This document shows positions 9,654 to 19,091 of a stretch of 64,000 nt of DNA, piece after piece. Numbering within the stretch: position 1 is the stretch's first letter; each line of letters begins with the position of its first letter. This DNA comes from Escherichia ruysiae (GTDB lineage: Bacteria; Pseudomonadota; Gammaproteobacteria; Enterobacterales; Enterobacteriaceae). The stretch lies in NCBI RefSeq assembly GCF_902498915.1, contig NZ_CABVLQ010000001.1. One strand, 5' to 3'. The notes under the pieces were generated by a model that saw nothing but the letters and a program-made list of their open reading frames with translations, did no database searches and was not told the origin of the DNA. Both the position numbers and the translations under genes were made by a program.

Positions 9654-11894
9654 ATGAACAAGAAGATTCATTCCCTGGCCTTGTTGGTCAACCTGGGGAT
9701 TTATGGGGTAGCGCAGGCACAAGAGCCAAACGATCCCCCTGTTTCACATGACGATACCATTGTCGTTACCGCCGCCGAGCAGAACTTGCAGGCGCCTGGC
9801 GTTTCGACCATCACCGCAGATGAAATCCGCAAAAATCCGGTTGCCCGCGATGTATCGGAGATCATCCGTACCATGCCAGGCGTTAACCTGACCGGTAACT
9901 CCACCAGTGGTCAGCGCGGTAATAACCGCCAGATTGATATTCGCGGCATGGGGCCGGAAAACACGCTGATTTTAATTGACGGCAAACCGGTCAGCAGCCG
10001 TAACTCGGTGCGTCAGGGCTGGCGCGGCGAGCGCGATACCCGTGGTGATACCTCCTGGGTGCCGCCGGAGATGATTGAACGAATTGAAGTTCTGCGTGGT
10101 CCGGCGGCTGCACGTTATGGCAACGGCGCGGCGGGCGGCGTGGTTAACATCATTACCAAAAAAGGCAGTGGTGAGTGGCACGGTTCCTGGGACGCTTATT
10201 TCAATGCGCCAGAACATAAAGAGGAAGGTGCCACCAAACGCACCAACTTCAGCCTGACCGGTCCGCTGGGCGACGAATTCAGCTTCCGCTTGTATGGCAA
10301 TCTCGACAAAACCCAGGCCGATGCGTGGGATATTAACCAGGGTCATCAGTCCGCGCGTGCCGGAACCTATGCAACTACCCTACCAGCCGGGCGCGAAGGG
10401 GTGATCAACAAAGATATTAACGGCGTAGTTCGTTGGGACTTCGCGCCTCTGCAATCGCTGGAACTGGAAGCGGGTTACAGCCGCCAGGGCAACCTGTATG
10501 CAGGCGATACCCAGAACACCAACTCCGACGCTTATACCCGCTCTAAATACGGCGATGAAACCAACCGTCTGTATCGCCAGAACTACTCGCTGACCTGGAA
10601 CGGTGGCTGGGATAACGGCGTGACCACCAGCAACTGGGTGCAGTACGAACACACCCGTAACTCGCGTATTCCGGAAGGTCTGGCGGGTGGTACCGAAGGG
10701 AAATTTAACGAAAAAGCGACACAGGATTTCGTCGATATCGATCTTGATGACGTGATGCTGCACAGCGAAGTTAACCTGCCGATTGATTTCCTCGTTAACC
10801 AAACGCTGACGCTGGGTACGGAGTGGAATCAGCAACGGATGAAGGACTTAAGTTCCAACACCCAGGCACTGACCGGAACGAATACCGGTGGCGCTATTGA
10901 TGGCGTGAGTGCCACCGACCGTAGCCCGTATTCAAAAGCAGAAATTTTCTCGCTGTTTGCCGAAAACAACATGGAGCTGACTGACAGCACCATCGTAACG
11001 CCGGGGCTGCGTTTCGATCATCACAGTATTGTCGGCAATAACTGGAGCCCGGCGCTGAACATATCGCAAGGTTTAGGCGATGACTTCACGCTGAAAATGG
11101 GCATTGCCCGTGCTTATAAAGCGCCGAGCCTGTACCAGACTAACCCGAACTACATTCTCTACAGTAAAGGTCAGGGCTGCTATGCCAGCGCGGGCGGCTG
11201 CTATCTGCAAGGTAATGATGACCTGAAAGCGGAAACCAGCATCAACAAAGAGATTGGTCTGGAGTTCAAACGCGACGGCTGGCTGGCGGGCGTCACCTGG
11301 TTCCGTAACGATTATCGCAATAAGATTGAAGCGGGCTATGTGGCTGTAGGGCAAAACGCAGTCGGCACCGATCTCTATCAGTGGGATAACGTGCCGAAAG
11401 CGGTGGTTGAAGGTCTGGAAGGATCGTTAAACGTACCGGTTAGCGAAACGGTGATGTGGACCAACAACATCACTTATATGCTGAAGAGTGAAAACAAAAC
11501 CACGGGCGACCGTTTGTCGATCATCCCGGAATATACGTTGAACTCAACGCTGAGCTGGCAGGCGCGGGAAGATTTGTCGATGCAAACAACCTTCACCTGG
11601 TACGGCAAGCAGCAACCGAAGAAGTACAACTACAAAGGCCAGCCAGCGGTTGGGCCGGAAACCAAAGAAATCAGTCCGTACAGCATTGTTGGCCTGAGCG
11701 CGACCTGGGATGTGACGAAGAACGTCAGTCTGACCGGCGGCGTGGACAACCTGTTCGACAAGCGTTTGTGGCGTGCGGGTAATGCCCAGACCACAGGTGA
11801 TTTGGCAGGAGCCAACTATATTGCCGGTGCCGGGGCGTATACCTATAACGAACCGGGACGTACGTGGTATATGAGCGTAAACACTCACTTCTGA
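9654..11894 (+). CDS. fepA: Ferric enterobactin outer-membrane receptor FepA
   Basis: TonB-dependent outer-membrane receptor for ferric enterobactin, also the receptor for colicins B and D. The ATG at 9654 gives 746 residues, the K-12 length; upstream in-frame ATGs are rejected because the signal peptide starts with MNKKIHSLALL and ends in GVAQA before QEPNDPP. The TonB box (DDTIVVTAAE) follows, then the plug domain to about residue 150 of the mature protein and a 22-strand barrel. The last residue is phenylalanine (SVNTHF), as the Bam signal requires. Expression is probably Fur-controlled from the shared fes-fepA region. Confidence 0.98.
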   Translation: MNKKIHSLALLVNLGIYGVAQAQEPNDPPVSHDDTIVVTAAEQNLQAPGVSTITADEIRKNPVARDVSEIIRTMPGVNLTGNSTSGQRGNNRQIDIRGMGPENTLILIDGKPVSSRNSVRQGWRGERDTRGDTSWVPPEMIERIEVLRGPAAARYGNGAAGGVVNIITKKGSGEWHGSWDAYFNAPEHKEEGATKRTNFSLTGPLGDEFSFRLYGNLDKTQADAWDINQGHQSARAGTYATTLPAGREGVINKDINGVVRWDFAPLQSLELEAGYSRQGNLYAGDTQNTNSDAYTRSKYGDETNRLYRQNYSLTWNGGWDNGVTTSNWVQYEHTRNSRIPEGLAGGTEGKFNEKATQDFVDIDLDDVMLHSEVNLPIDFLVNQTLTLGTEWNQQRMKDLSSNTQALTGTNTGGAIDGVSATDRSPYSKAEIFSLFAENNMELTDSTIVTPGLRFDHHSIVGNNWSPALNISQGLGDDFTLKMGIARAYKAPSLYQTNPNYILYSKGQGCYASAGGCYLQGNDDLKAETSINKEIGLEFKRDGWLAGVTWFRNDYRNKIEAGYVAVGQNAVGTDLYQWDNVPKAVVEGLEGSLNVPVSETVMWTNNITYMLKSENKTTGDRLSIIPEYTLNSTLSWQAREDLSMQTTFTWYGKQQPKKYNYKGQPAVGPETKEISPYSIVGLSATWDVTKNVSLTGGVDNLFDKRLWRAGNAQTTGDLAGANYIAGAGAYTYNEPGRTWYMSVNTHF

Positions 11895-11933
11895 TGCTAA
11901 CGTCAGATTGTTGACAAAGTGCGCGTCGTTCAT

Positions 11934-12030
11934 GCCGGATGCGGCGTGAACGCCTTATCCGGCCTACAAAATCTTGCCAATTCAATATATTGCAGGATCA
12001 CGTAGGCCTGATAAGCGTAGCGCATCAGGC
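11934..12030. repeat. BIME (two inverted REP units) between fepA and entD
   Basis: One REP unit at 11934-11967 (GCCGGATGCGGCGTGAACGC onward) faces a second at about 12002-12030 (TAGGCCTGATAAGCGTAGCG onward), with a short AT-rich spacer. Inverted REP pairs of this kind stabilise or end transcripts in E. coli; this one probably protects the fepA mRNA end. Confidence 0.9.
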
Positions 12031-12067
12031 AGTTTTGCGTTTGTCATCAGTCTCTAATATGGTCGAC

Positions 12068-12688
12068 ATGAAAACTACGCATACCTCCCTCCCCTTTGCC
12101 GGACATACGCTGCATTTTGTTGAGTTCGATCCGGTGAGTTTTCGCGAGCAGGATTTACTCTGGCTGCCGCATTATGCGCAACTGCAACATGCCGGACGGA
12201 AACGCAAAGCCGAACATTTAGCCGGACGGATTGCTGCTGTTCATGCTTTACGGGAATTTGGCTTTAAGTACGTCCCCCCTGTCGGTGAACGTCGCCAGCC
12301 ACTTTGGCCTGCCGGGTTATACGGCAGTATTAGTCACTGCCAGGCTACGGCATTAGCGGTGGTATCCCATCAACCAATGGGTATTGATATCGAAGAGATC
12401 TTCTCTGCACAAGCAGCGGAAGAGTTGAAAGACAGCATTATGACACCAGCAGAATACGAGCTGCTTGTGGTCAGCAATTTACCCTTTTCTGTGGTGCTTA
12501 CACTGGCGTTTTCAGCGAAAGAGAGTGCGTTTAAGGCAAGCAAGTTACAGACAGATCAAGGTTTTCTGGATTATCAGATAGTGAACTGGAATAAACAGCG
12601 GATCATTATTTGTTGGGAGAACGAGATATTTGCTGTGCAATGGCAGATAAGAGGAAAACAACTCATAACGCTTTGTCAACACGATTAA
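12068..12688 (+). CDS. entD: Enterobactin synthase component D (phosphopantetheinyl transferase)
   Basis: Moves 4'-phosphopantetheine from CoA to the carrier domains of EntB and EntF. The ATG at 12068 gives 206 residues; an in-frame ATG three codons upstream (12059) would give 209. The Sfp-type motifs are present: GSISHC, the metal-binding GIDIEEI, and the C-terminal FSAKESAFKA. Compared with K-12 EntD as remembered, the C-terminal half differs at many positions, far more than the flanking genes do, while keeping the motifs. That divergence starts next to the island boundary and suggests that entD was exchanged with the neighbouring DNA. Confidence 0.95.
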   Translation: MKTTHTSLPFAGHTLHFVEFDPVSFREQDLLWLPHYAQLQHAGRKRKAEHLAGRIAAVHALREFGFKYVPPVGERRQPLWPAGLYGSISHCQATALAVVSHQPMGIDIEEIFSAQAAEELKDSIMTPAEYELLVVSNLPFSVVLTLAFSAKESAFKASKLQTDQGFLDYQIVNWNKQRIIICWENEIFAVQWQIRGKQLITLCQHD

Positions 12689-12770
12689 TGGATAACCCTT
12701 ACTGTGGTTAGCCAGCAACCATTGCTTGTAGTAGTCAAGTAATATTGACCACCGTTTTACGCTAAGAACG

Positions 12771-12867
12771 TTATCTGTTCTCTAATTTTTTCGGTGTCAG
12801 CCCACCGTTATAATGGTGAGATCTGACGCTATTATAGTTGTTCAATATACAACCACTGATTTGCTGC
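12771..12867 (-). pseudogene. IS3-family transposase C-terminal relic
   Basis: Read on the minus strand this stretch gives about 31 codons ending in TAA that include NNYNSVRSHHYNGGLTP, which resembles the C-terminal end of IS3-family OrfB transposases (the usual form is YN..RPH.YNGGL.P). No start or DDE motifs remain. The rest of the gap between entD and the IS630 relic (12689-13031) shows no other open frame I can name. It is a small decayed fragment at the left border of the island. Confidence 0.5.
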
Positions 12868-13031
12868 CATATATCCGGCGTCGTTAGTGGACTGATGACC
12901 CGCGCCATGATGGCATCCGCACCCTGTTTCCTAATCTATGTTACCACCCCGACACCGTTCAGGCTGTTACAGAGTCGATTATGCGATCTGATCAATCGCT
13001 GAATATCCCAAATCACCAACCGGACGGAGCA

Positions 13032-13967
13032 GTGCCGATCATAGCACCAATACCCAGAACTGAACGACGCCTGATCCAGAAAACGATCCATAAAACAAAG
13101 GACAAAAAACCACGCCCGGCGGCTCACAGCCATGCTGATGCTGCATCGTGGTGACACCGTCAGTCATGCTGCCAGAACACTCTGCTGTGCTCGCTCATCG
13201 ATTGGTCGCTGGATTAACTGGTTCACGCTGTCGGGTGTTGAAGGCCTGAAGTCATTGCCGTCAGGACGTGAGAGGCGCTGGCCGTTCGAGCATATTTGCG
13301 CATTGCTGCGTGAGCTTGTTAAGCATTCTCCCGGCGATGGTTACCTGCAGCCGAACTGGTATGGCGCAGAGCAGCACCAACACTGCGTATCCGGGGCCCG
13401 AATAAGGAAGAAAAAATGGCAGCGATTAATGTAGCGTTAGCCAGTTGTAGCATAGAACACCCTGTGTTTTACGAAGATGAAGTGGAGATCCACCTCAATC
13501 CCAAAATCGGCGCAGACTGGCAGTTACGCGGGCAGCAAAAGCGCGTTGTTACGCCGGGCCGGAATGAAAAGTACTATCTTGCCGGTGCGCTGCACAGTGG
13601 TACGGGCAAAGTCAGCTACGTGGGTGGAAACAGTAAAGGTTCATCCTTATTTATCAGGCTGTTAAAACATCTGAAGGAGACATACTGACGGGCAAAAAAG
13701 ATTACGCTCATTGTCGATAACTACATCACCCACAAAAGCTGTGAAACGTTGCGCTGGCTGAAAGCAAACCCAAAGTTCAGGGTGATTTATCAGCCAATTT
13801 ACTCGCCATGGGTCAATCATGTCGAACGGTTGTGGCAGGCGCTTCATGAAACAATAACCCGAAATCACCAGTGCCGTTCAATGTGGCAACTGTTGAAAAA
13901 GGTTCGTCACTTTATGGATACCGTCAGCCCATTCCCCGGTGGAAAGCATGGGCTGGCTAAAGTGTAG
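13032..13967 (+). pseudogene. IS630-family transposase, frameshifted
   Basis: Three frames together rebuild an IS630-type transposase of about 300 residues, close to the E. coli ISEc33 group as remembered. It starts at a GTG at 13032 (MPIIAPIP-like), shifts frame near 13108, and continues with the helix-turn-helix part (CCARSSIGRWINWF). There is a defect and shortening near 13350-13420, then the DDE-type core (YEDEVEIHLNPKIGADW, ALHSGTGKVSYVGG), a further stop/shift near 13686, and the C-terminal part (YSPWVNHVERLWQALHE). It ends at TAG 13965-13967. It is dead, and marks the left side of the island. Confidence 0.85.
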
Positions 13968-14114
13968 CGGTATTAGGATCAGCTACTTAGAAGCGAATGG
14001 AGTAACTGGCATAGCACAGGGGAATTTAATTACTCAGCATATATATGCAAGACTTGAATAATATGTGGGCGCGTAAATAGCTCACAAAAATTTCAACAAC
14101 ACTCCCTCGCTGTA

Positions 14115-15335
14115 TTATAAAGTAACCACAAAAAAATGTTCTTTTTTGGATTTGTTATAAATATCCCAGTCAATTTCCCAATCATTATTAAAAACAATAG
14201 TTCCACCATAATTCTGGACATTTATTAACTTGGTGTTTGGTGCAACGGAAAACTTTGCAAGTAAGCTACCGTTAACCAATGTAGTCTTATATCCCCTACC
14301 GTTATTAAGTCTTATGTAATCAGATTGTGTTATTACGACCCCGTTGTGTACATATTTTTCAGGAAACAGTGCTTCATAGCATATATATATGCTATAACTT
14401 AAGCCATGAAGCTTAAATGTATTATTATTTTTTATTTTTTTATCGATATTTAGATATTCTGATGAAAGCTTTTCTGGAGCATTGAATACGCCTCTTTTTT
14501 CTATAAAAGGAATTAATGCTGTTTTCTGATGTAATTGCAAATTATCCACATGCAAGAACATGGATATAACATTATTAAACTTTTTGTATCCAAAAAAATT
14601 AAATAAAAATGCTTTTTGCTTAAGTGTTGAATCAGTTTTAATCTTTAGTAACAAATCATCCGTATTTTTTTTAATAACTTCATTTTTATAACCAAAGTAA
14701 ACATTCTCAGAAAAAACAATAAGGTCAACACTGTTTTCTTTTATAAATTTCGCCATGTCATTATAAAACCTTTCAGGTGTTCCTCCATTTTTATAATAAA
14801 GACCAACTTGAATAACAGCGATATTACTCTTTGGTATTTTATCTGAAATTAGCATGCGACAGGGTAATATCATAGCCAAATAGCATAGAATTACCAGCAT
14901 TATTTTTTTAAAATCACAACAAAAAAATAATGCTGGTAATAAATTTATAACATACAGATTAAGCAAGGGAGAATTTGTTTGCGGTAGAATAAATAGGTTG
15001 TATTTATAATATAATATTATTGGGTTTAATGGGATTGATATTTTTATCGCTGAAATAGCGGTAATCGCAGCGGCGTATATCGCACATCCCAAAATACCGT
15101 TCTTTGATAACTTGTAATATAGGGTAAATATCAGGATATTACATAAAGCAACATATAATAAAATAATCGAATTGAAATAAACTGTTGGAGTTAACGAAAA
15201 AAAATATTCATTAACCATTTCAAATGACAAACCAAAAGAATATATTAATACGAAAAATAAAAATAACTTAATATTACCTTTAGAAATCAGATAATAACAA
15301 AGCAAGAAGATAAATAATAAAATATGCAAAAACAT
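14115..15335 (-). CDS. aatD: AatD-like membrane N-acyltransferase (Lnt/nitrilase superfamily)
   Basis: Predicted inner-membrane acyltransferase of 406 residues. About six hydrophobic segments fill residues 1-163, and a nitrilase-fold domain follows from about 170. The Lnt catalytic residues can be aligned by motif: Glu210 (VFSENVYFG), Lys271 (HQKTALIPF), Glu279 (PFIEK) and Cys319 (YICYEALFP). In the Aat system of EAEC and ETEC, AatD acylates the N-terminal glycine of the secreted protein; the same job is inferred here because the island's substrate begins with glycine after signal cleavage. It is the last gene of the operon, eight bases after aatC. Very AT-rich. A housekeeping Lnt copy is unlikely in this context. 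Confidence 0.88.
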   Translation of the reverse strand: MFLHILLFIFLLCYYLISKGNIKLFLFFVLIYSFGLSFEMVNEYFFSLTPTVYFNSIILLYVALCNILIFTLYYKLSKNGILGCAIYAAAITAISAIKISIPLNPIILYYKYNLFILPQTNSPLLNLYVINLLPALFFCCDFKKIMLVILCYLAMILPCRMLISDKIPKSNIAVIQVGLYYKNGGTPERFYNDMAKFIKENSVDLIVFSENVYFGYKNEVIKKNTDDLLLKIKTDSTLKQKAFLFNFFGYKKFNNVISMFLHVDNLQLHQKTALIPFIEKRGVFNAPEKLSSEYLNIDKKIKNNNTFKLHGLSYSIYICYEALFPEKYVHNGVVITQSDYIRLNNGRGYKTTLVNGSLLAKFSVAPNTKLINVQNYGGTIVFNNDWEIDWDIYNKSKKEHFFVVTL

Positions 15336-15343
15336 CTTGTTGG

Positions 15344-15973
15344 CTAGTTGTTCTCTAATTTAATTAAACTCATGTCGCTTGTGATTAGTTCAAGATCATG
15401 TGTCACCATGACGACACTTCCACCATCTTTATTATATTCGGATAAAATATTCATAATAATCCTTTTATTATTTTTATCCAGACTCGCGGTGGGTTCATCG
15501 GCCAAAAGAATTTTAGGTTTTTTTATTAAAGCTCTTGCAAGAGCAAGACGCTGTTTTTCTCCCCCTGAAAGGTTCATAACCTTCATATCAGGCATAGGGA
15601 GTCCAACGATTTCAAGCATGGTATGCGCATTTTTCTCTGCGAATTTTAAATAAGGATAATCTACGGAGCATAGAATGTTACGTAGTACACTTTGTTTTTC
15701 ATTAATGAGAGAATCTTGAAATATAAAACCAAAATACTCCTTCCTTATACTAGAAGTTTTATTGTAATCCTTCGGATTAATATTTTTACCACAAAACTCA
15801 TAATTCCCATCAAATTCACTATCCAACAAACCAAGTATGTTTAACAGTGAACTCTTTCCGACCCCGGAAGGCCCTGTAATAACATGAAATGAACCTTTTT
15901 CAACATTAACAGATATAGAACTAAGGATTTTTTTATCCTTGAACTGTTTTTCATAAATATCTAATTTAATCAC
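15344..15973 (-). CDS. aatC: AatC-like ABC transporter ATPase (LolD/MacB type)
   Basis: ATPase subunit of the predicted Aat exporter, 209 residues. Visible motifs: Walker A GPSGVGKSS (34-42), Q-loop FIFQDS (Gln86), signature LSGGEKQ (135-141), Walker B ILLADEP (155-161) and switch His192. It is a stand-alone ATPase like LolD, meant to pair with the MacB-like permease AatP. The start is GTG at 15973, overlapping the aatB TGA by four bases (GTGA), so it is translationally coupled. No fused membrane domain is present. Function as part of an Aat machine rests on the operon context and family resemblance. Confidence 0.88.
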   Translation of the reverse strand: MIKLDIYEKQFKDKKILSSISVNVEKGSFHVITGPSGVGKSSLLNILGLLDSEFDGNYEFCGKNINPKDYNKTSSIRKEYFGFIFQDSLINEKQSVLRNILCSVDYPYLKFAEKNAHTMLEIVGLPMPDMKVMNLSGGEKQRLALARALIKKPKILLADEPTASLDKNNKRIIMNILSEYNKDGGSVVMVTHDLELITSDMSLIKLENN

Positions 15974-16782
15974 TTTATTTCAATCTCAAAAGCAGTATCG
16001 AGTAATTCAGCGAGTTTTTTATGATCACCATCAATGGCCAATGTTACAACCCTCAAACCAGAACTTTTATCATCCTGGCCATTTTCGAAGGTACGGGTGA
16101 TGCGGACTACAGATGCTAAACCGGATAATCCATTGACCAAAGAGCGATATCTTATCTTTTTTTCTTTGATATTTCCTTGTTCAGACACAGGATCAATTTT
16201 AACATCAATGAAAAACTTATCCAGAAGTTCAATATCTACGATATCGTCTCCTGAATTGACATATTGCTCATTGCTTACAGCAATATTCCTTATGATAAAA
16301 GGCGATGATACCAACGGTTTTGCAAGTTTTAATATATTAGTAATATTATTTTTCTCTATATTCAGATTTATAATAGCCATGTTCGAATCATTTATTTTAT
16401 CTTCTATGTCAAGTAATTCATCTTTGGATATATATCCCAACTCATAGGAATGCTTACTCTCTTTATAGTCATTATGAAGTCTACGTTTTTTTTTACATTC
16501 AGCCTGTAGTTTTTTTTCAATTAAAAGAATCTTGGAATTATACTCATAATTCAACACATCAAATAATGTGACGTTCTGTTTTATTTCGCCTTCTTCCATA
16601 TCCGATAATTTCACAATTCCAGAGTATGGGCTCTTAAAATGCATGATTTTATTCCCATGTAAGACGCCATAGTAAACATCACAAAAGGCTTGTGGAGAAA
16701 AAAAACTAACCAAGAAAATCAAGATAAAGTTCATAATACATAAGTTCATTTTCATTTCTTTTGATATTAAGCTCAATTTCAT
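15970..16782 (-). CDS. aatB: AatB-like periplasmic adaptor candidate
   Basis: I chose the ATG at 16782 (270 residues) because AGGA lies eight bases upstream; ATGs at 16755, 16749 and 16734 are alternatives and none has so good a ribosome site. The N-terminus has a hydrophobic stretch (about residues 17-34, ending SPQAFC) that is a signal peptide or anchor; the cysteine lacks a proper lipobox. A lysine/glutamate-rich coiled-coil region follows around residues 80-150, then a beta-rich part. This resembles a shortened HlyD/MacA-type adaptor bridging AatP and AatA, as proposed for AatB. Its first 77 bases overlap the 3' end of aatA in another frame. Confidence 0.78.
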   Translation of the reverse strand: MKLSLISKEMKMNLCIMNFILIFLVSFFSPQAFCDVYYGVLHGNKIMHFKSPYSGIVKLSDMEEGEIKQNVTLFDVLNYEYNSKILLIEKKLQAECKKKRRLHNDYKESKHSYELGYISKDELLDIEDKINDSNMAIINLNIEKNNITNILKLAKPLVSSPFIIRNIAVSNEQYVNSGDDIVDIELLDKFFIDVKIDPVSEQGNIKEKKIRYRSLVNGLSGLASVVRITRTFENGQDDKSSGLRVVTLAIDGDHKKLAELLDTAFEIEIK

Positions 16783-17920
16783 AAATATCATCCTGTAGTG
16801 AGTAATACGTAAGTACACTTTCTTTCTTATTTTTTACTCTTTCAGAAATATAGTTTAGCTCTTTGTTTTTTATATATAAATTATTTTTAAGAATCGGAAT
16901 TTTATTCTTTATGATATGAAGTTTGTTATTGATATCAAAACGTAACAATTCAAGCTCTCTAAAATCATTAAGGTTATCAATATTGTTTTTCATTGAATTA
17001 ATTGCATTTGTTTTTTTACTGTTGAATGATGAAAAAAAATCGCTCAACGGCACATTCACACTAATACTAGCGTTATAATCCATTTCTCTAAGGCTGATAT
17101 CGCTCAATGTCCCACCATTTTTAGGAGTTAAACCTACAGAGAAATATAACGATGGCAAGAGTGATGACTCACTAATTTTGTTATCAATATCGACTGACTC
17201 ATTCTTTTTTTTATAAATATTTTTGACTAATTCTATAATACTTGATCTTTTACACGCTTTTATATCTTCAATTGTTACTTTGTGCAACAATTCTTCTGGG
17301 ACAGAATAATCACTTTTAATCTTCATTAGAGAATACTGCCTTTCCAGTTCCACTTCATTAAGTGTATTTCTCATTTTATCTAGATTATTTCCTTTTATTT
17401 CCGTGTCAAGATAAGGTGCTTTACCCATCTTAAATAATTCTTTAGATATATTGTAATCTGTCTCTAGTTTTTGGATTTGTTTTTTAGTTAACTGAATTTG
17501 TTCAAGTTGATATGTATAATTAATGCTGCTATAGTAAAAACCCAACAAATACTCATATCTTTTTCTCTGCAACTCTAAATTTTGCAGGTTATTTTGGATG
17601 GCTAATTTATCTTTATTATTTTTATATTTATATGCAGAAAATATATCCTGTGAAAGAGAGAAATATATATCACTATCCCCGAAAGTAGACAACCTCTTAT
17701 TATTATTAATATACTGCCCCAAACCAATAGACATACTTGGTAAAAGTGAGGCAACATTATTAGATTCTTCGATCTTATTATGCTCTTGTTCCAGAATATA
17801 AGAAGAAAAAATATTAGTCTTTTTGAAGTAATCATCCATAATGCATTCCTGAGATTTGGCATATGGAGTTACCATATAAACACAAAAAAACAGAACAACA
17901 GACTTTGATAAAAATCTCAT
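16706..17920 (-). CDS. aatA: AatA-like TolC-family outer-membrane channel
   Basis: Predicted outer-membrane efflux protein of 404 residues. A Sec signal peptide (MRFLSKSVVLFFCVYMV, cleavage probably after YAKS) precedes a long alpha-helical protein with two related halves rich in Asn/Lys/Glu, the TolC plan. The start (17920) overlaps the aatP TGA by four bases. No lipobox cysteine is seen, so it is not a CusC-type lipoprotein. In EAEC, AatA is the dispersin channel and is also the target of the classical CVD432 diagnostic probe. How well that probe matches this copy cannot be judged here. Confidence 0.87.
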   Translation of the reverse strand: MRFLSKSVVLFFCVYMVTPYAKSQECIMDDYFKKTNIFSSYILEQEHNKIEESNNVASLLPSMSIGLGQYINNNKRLSTFGDSDIYFSLSQDIFSAYKYKNNKDKLAIQNNLQNLELQRKRYEYLLGFYYSSINYTYQLEQIQLTKKQIQKLETDYNISKELFKMGKAPYLDTEIKGNNLDKMRNTLNEVELERQYSLMKIKSDYSVPEELLHKVTIEDIKACKRSSIIELVKNIYKKKNESVDIDNKISESSLLPSLYFSVGLTPKNGGTLSDISLREMDYNASISVNVPLSDFFSSFNSKKTNAINSMKNNIDNLNDFRELELLRFDINNKLHIIKNKIPILKNNLYIKNKELNYISERVKNKKESVLTYYSLQDDIYEIELNIKRNENELMYYELYLDFLG

Positions 17921-19044
17921 TGCTGGCGACCTTTAATTAAATATATAGGGTTTATTCTGAAAAACAATTTTCCAAAAAATATATTCGAACATAGAAAAAT
18001 TAACAGCACGCCACTTAACGATAATGAAATCATTACAACTCTTATTTTAATATCTGTAGATAGCATTTGGGACATCCATAACATAATAAAATAAGAAGCG
18101 ACCAATGAGTTGAATAAACAAATTACTAATGTAATCATTGATTCTATGATGACAACGAGAATTATCGAGTTTTGTTTTATACCGTGGATAATTTTTAGTG
18201 CAAATTCTGTGCTTCGGGAAGAAAATGTTCGTTTACACAACACAATACATATAACCGCAGCAAACAATGTCAACATTATATATATAGTGTTTGTTAATAT
18301 GGAGAATCTATTCAACACTTTGTCGACGGTGCTTCTTACATCAAGAGCTGTTATAATATTGTATTCTGGTATTTTTTCCTCACCAAGCGTTTTTTTTGTT
18401 GTGTTAATATCATTTTCGCTAACTTTATCACTTAACACTATCTTAACATTATCAATGTTACTGCTTAGCTTGAATCTGAATAATGTACTTAAGGGGATAA
18501 AGAGCTGATTGTTGCTCTGATATTTCGATAACCCAAGACTGTCCAGGAAGTCCATTTTCATTTTTGGAATTACGCCAATAATTTTAAACGGTATCCCATT
18601 AAGGAAAACAATCCCATTGTGTAAATATGGACTATCCTCACTAACAATAGCAACATCTCCATTAAATTCCATGTTATTGGTGGTTATTTTATTTATGGAT
18701 AAACCTAGTGCATCAATACCTGTCACTGATAAAGGTTTGTCATCGTAAGGTGTTTGACCGCCATTGAATATATAAGTTTTTGAGTATGATAATGATTTAT
18801 ATATAGGAGATAATACTTGCATTACCTCATTAATGTTTTTTTGATTATAGATGTCAATAGAAATAACATTGTCACCATAAGTTTTGAGCTCTTCTTCTGC
18901 TTTTTTTGAAACACTAAAAATCAACGAATCAGTAATTGTTATACCGATGAAACTAAGTGTTAAAAAAATCACAAATGTGAAAATTTGCTTTTTATTTTCA
19001 GCAATATTTTGCAAAGCATCTTTAATGTAAAAAAACACAATCAT
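17917..19044 (-). CDS. aatP: AatP-like MacB-type ABC transporter permease
   Basis: Predicted permease of the Aat exporter, 375 residues. It has one transmembrane helix near residues 20-42, a large periplasmic domain to about 245, then three helices in the C-terminal third (IYIMLTLFAAVICIVL; VIIESMITLVICLF; VVMISLSLSGVLLIFL). This four-helix layout is that of MacB/LolC/LolE permeases, which push substrates from the periplasm instead of across the inner membrane. The ATG at 19044 has no recognisable Shine-Dalgarno sequence and sits eight bases after the T-run of an intrinsic terminator, which suggests low or regulated translation. It pairs with AatC. Confidence 0.87.
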   Translation of the reverse strand: MIVFFYIKDALQNIAENKKQIFTFVIFLTLSFIGITITDSLIFSVSKKAEEELKTYGDNVISIDIYNQKNINEVMQVLSPIYKSLSYSKTYIFNGGQTPYDDKPLSVTGIDALGLSINKITTNNMEFNGDVAIVSEDSPYLHNGIVFLNGIPFKIIGVIPKMKMDFLDSLGLSKYQSNNQLFIPLSTLFRFKLSSNIDNVKIVLSDKVSENDINTTKKTLGEEKIPEYNIITALDVRSTVDKVLNRFSILTNTIYIMLTLFAAVICIVLCKRTFSSRSTEFALKIIHGIKQNSIILVVIIESMITLVICLFNSLVASYFIMLWMSQMLSTDIKIRVVMISLSLSGVLLIFLCSNIFFGKLFFRINPIYLIKGRQQ

Positions 19045-19051
19045 TTTTTTG

Positions 19052-19091
19052 AAAAAAATACACCGAATGCAAAGATTCGCATTCGATGTGT
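19052..19091 (-). terminator. Intrinsic terminator between the dispersin-like gene and aatP
   Basis: On the minus strand the arms ACAC-AT-CGAATGC (19091-19079) and GCATTCGGTGT (19070-19060) pair with a two-base bulge and an eight-base loop, followed by A and seven T (19059-19052). This is a strong intrinsic terminator placed directly in front of the aatP ATG (19044). It should make the substrate mRNA abundant and the machine mRNA scarce, with the aat genes reached by read-through. Confidence 0.8.

Noticed and set aside
13416..13688. Independent small gene of 90 residues
   Set aside because: It is the central part of the frameshifted IS630-type transposase.
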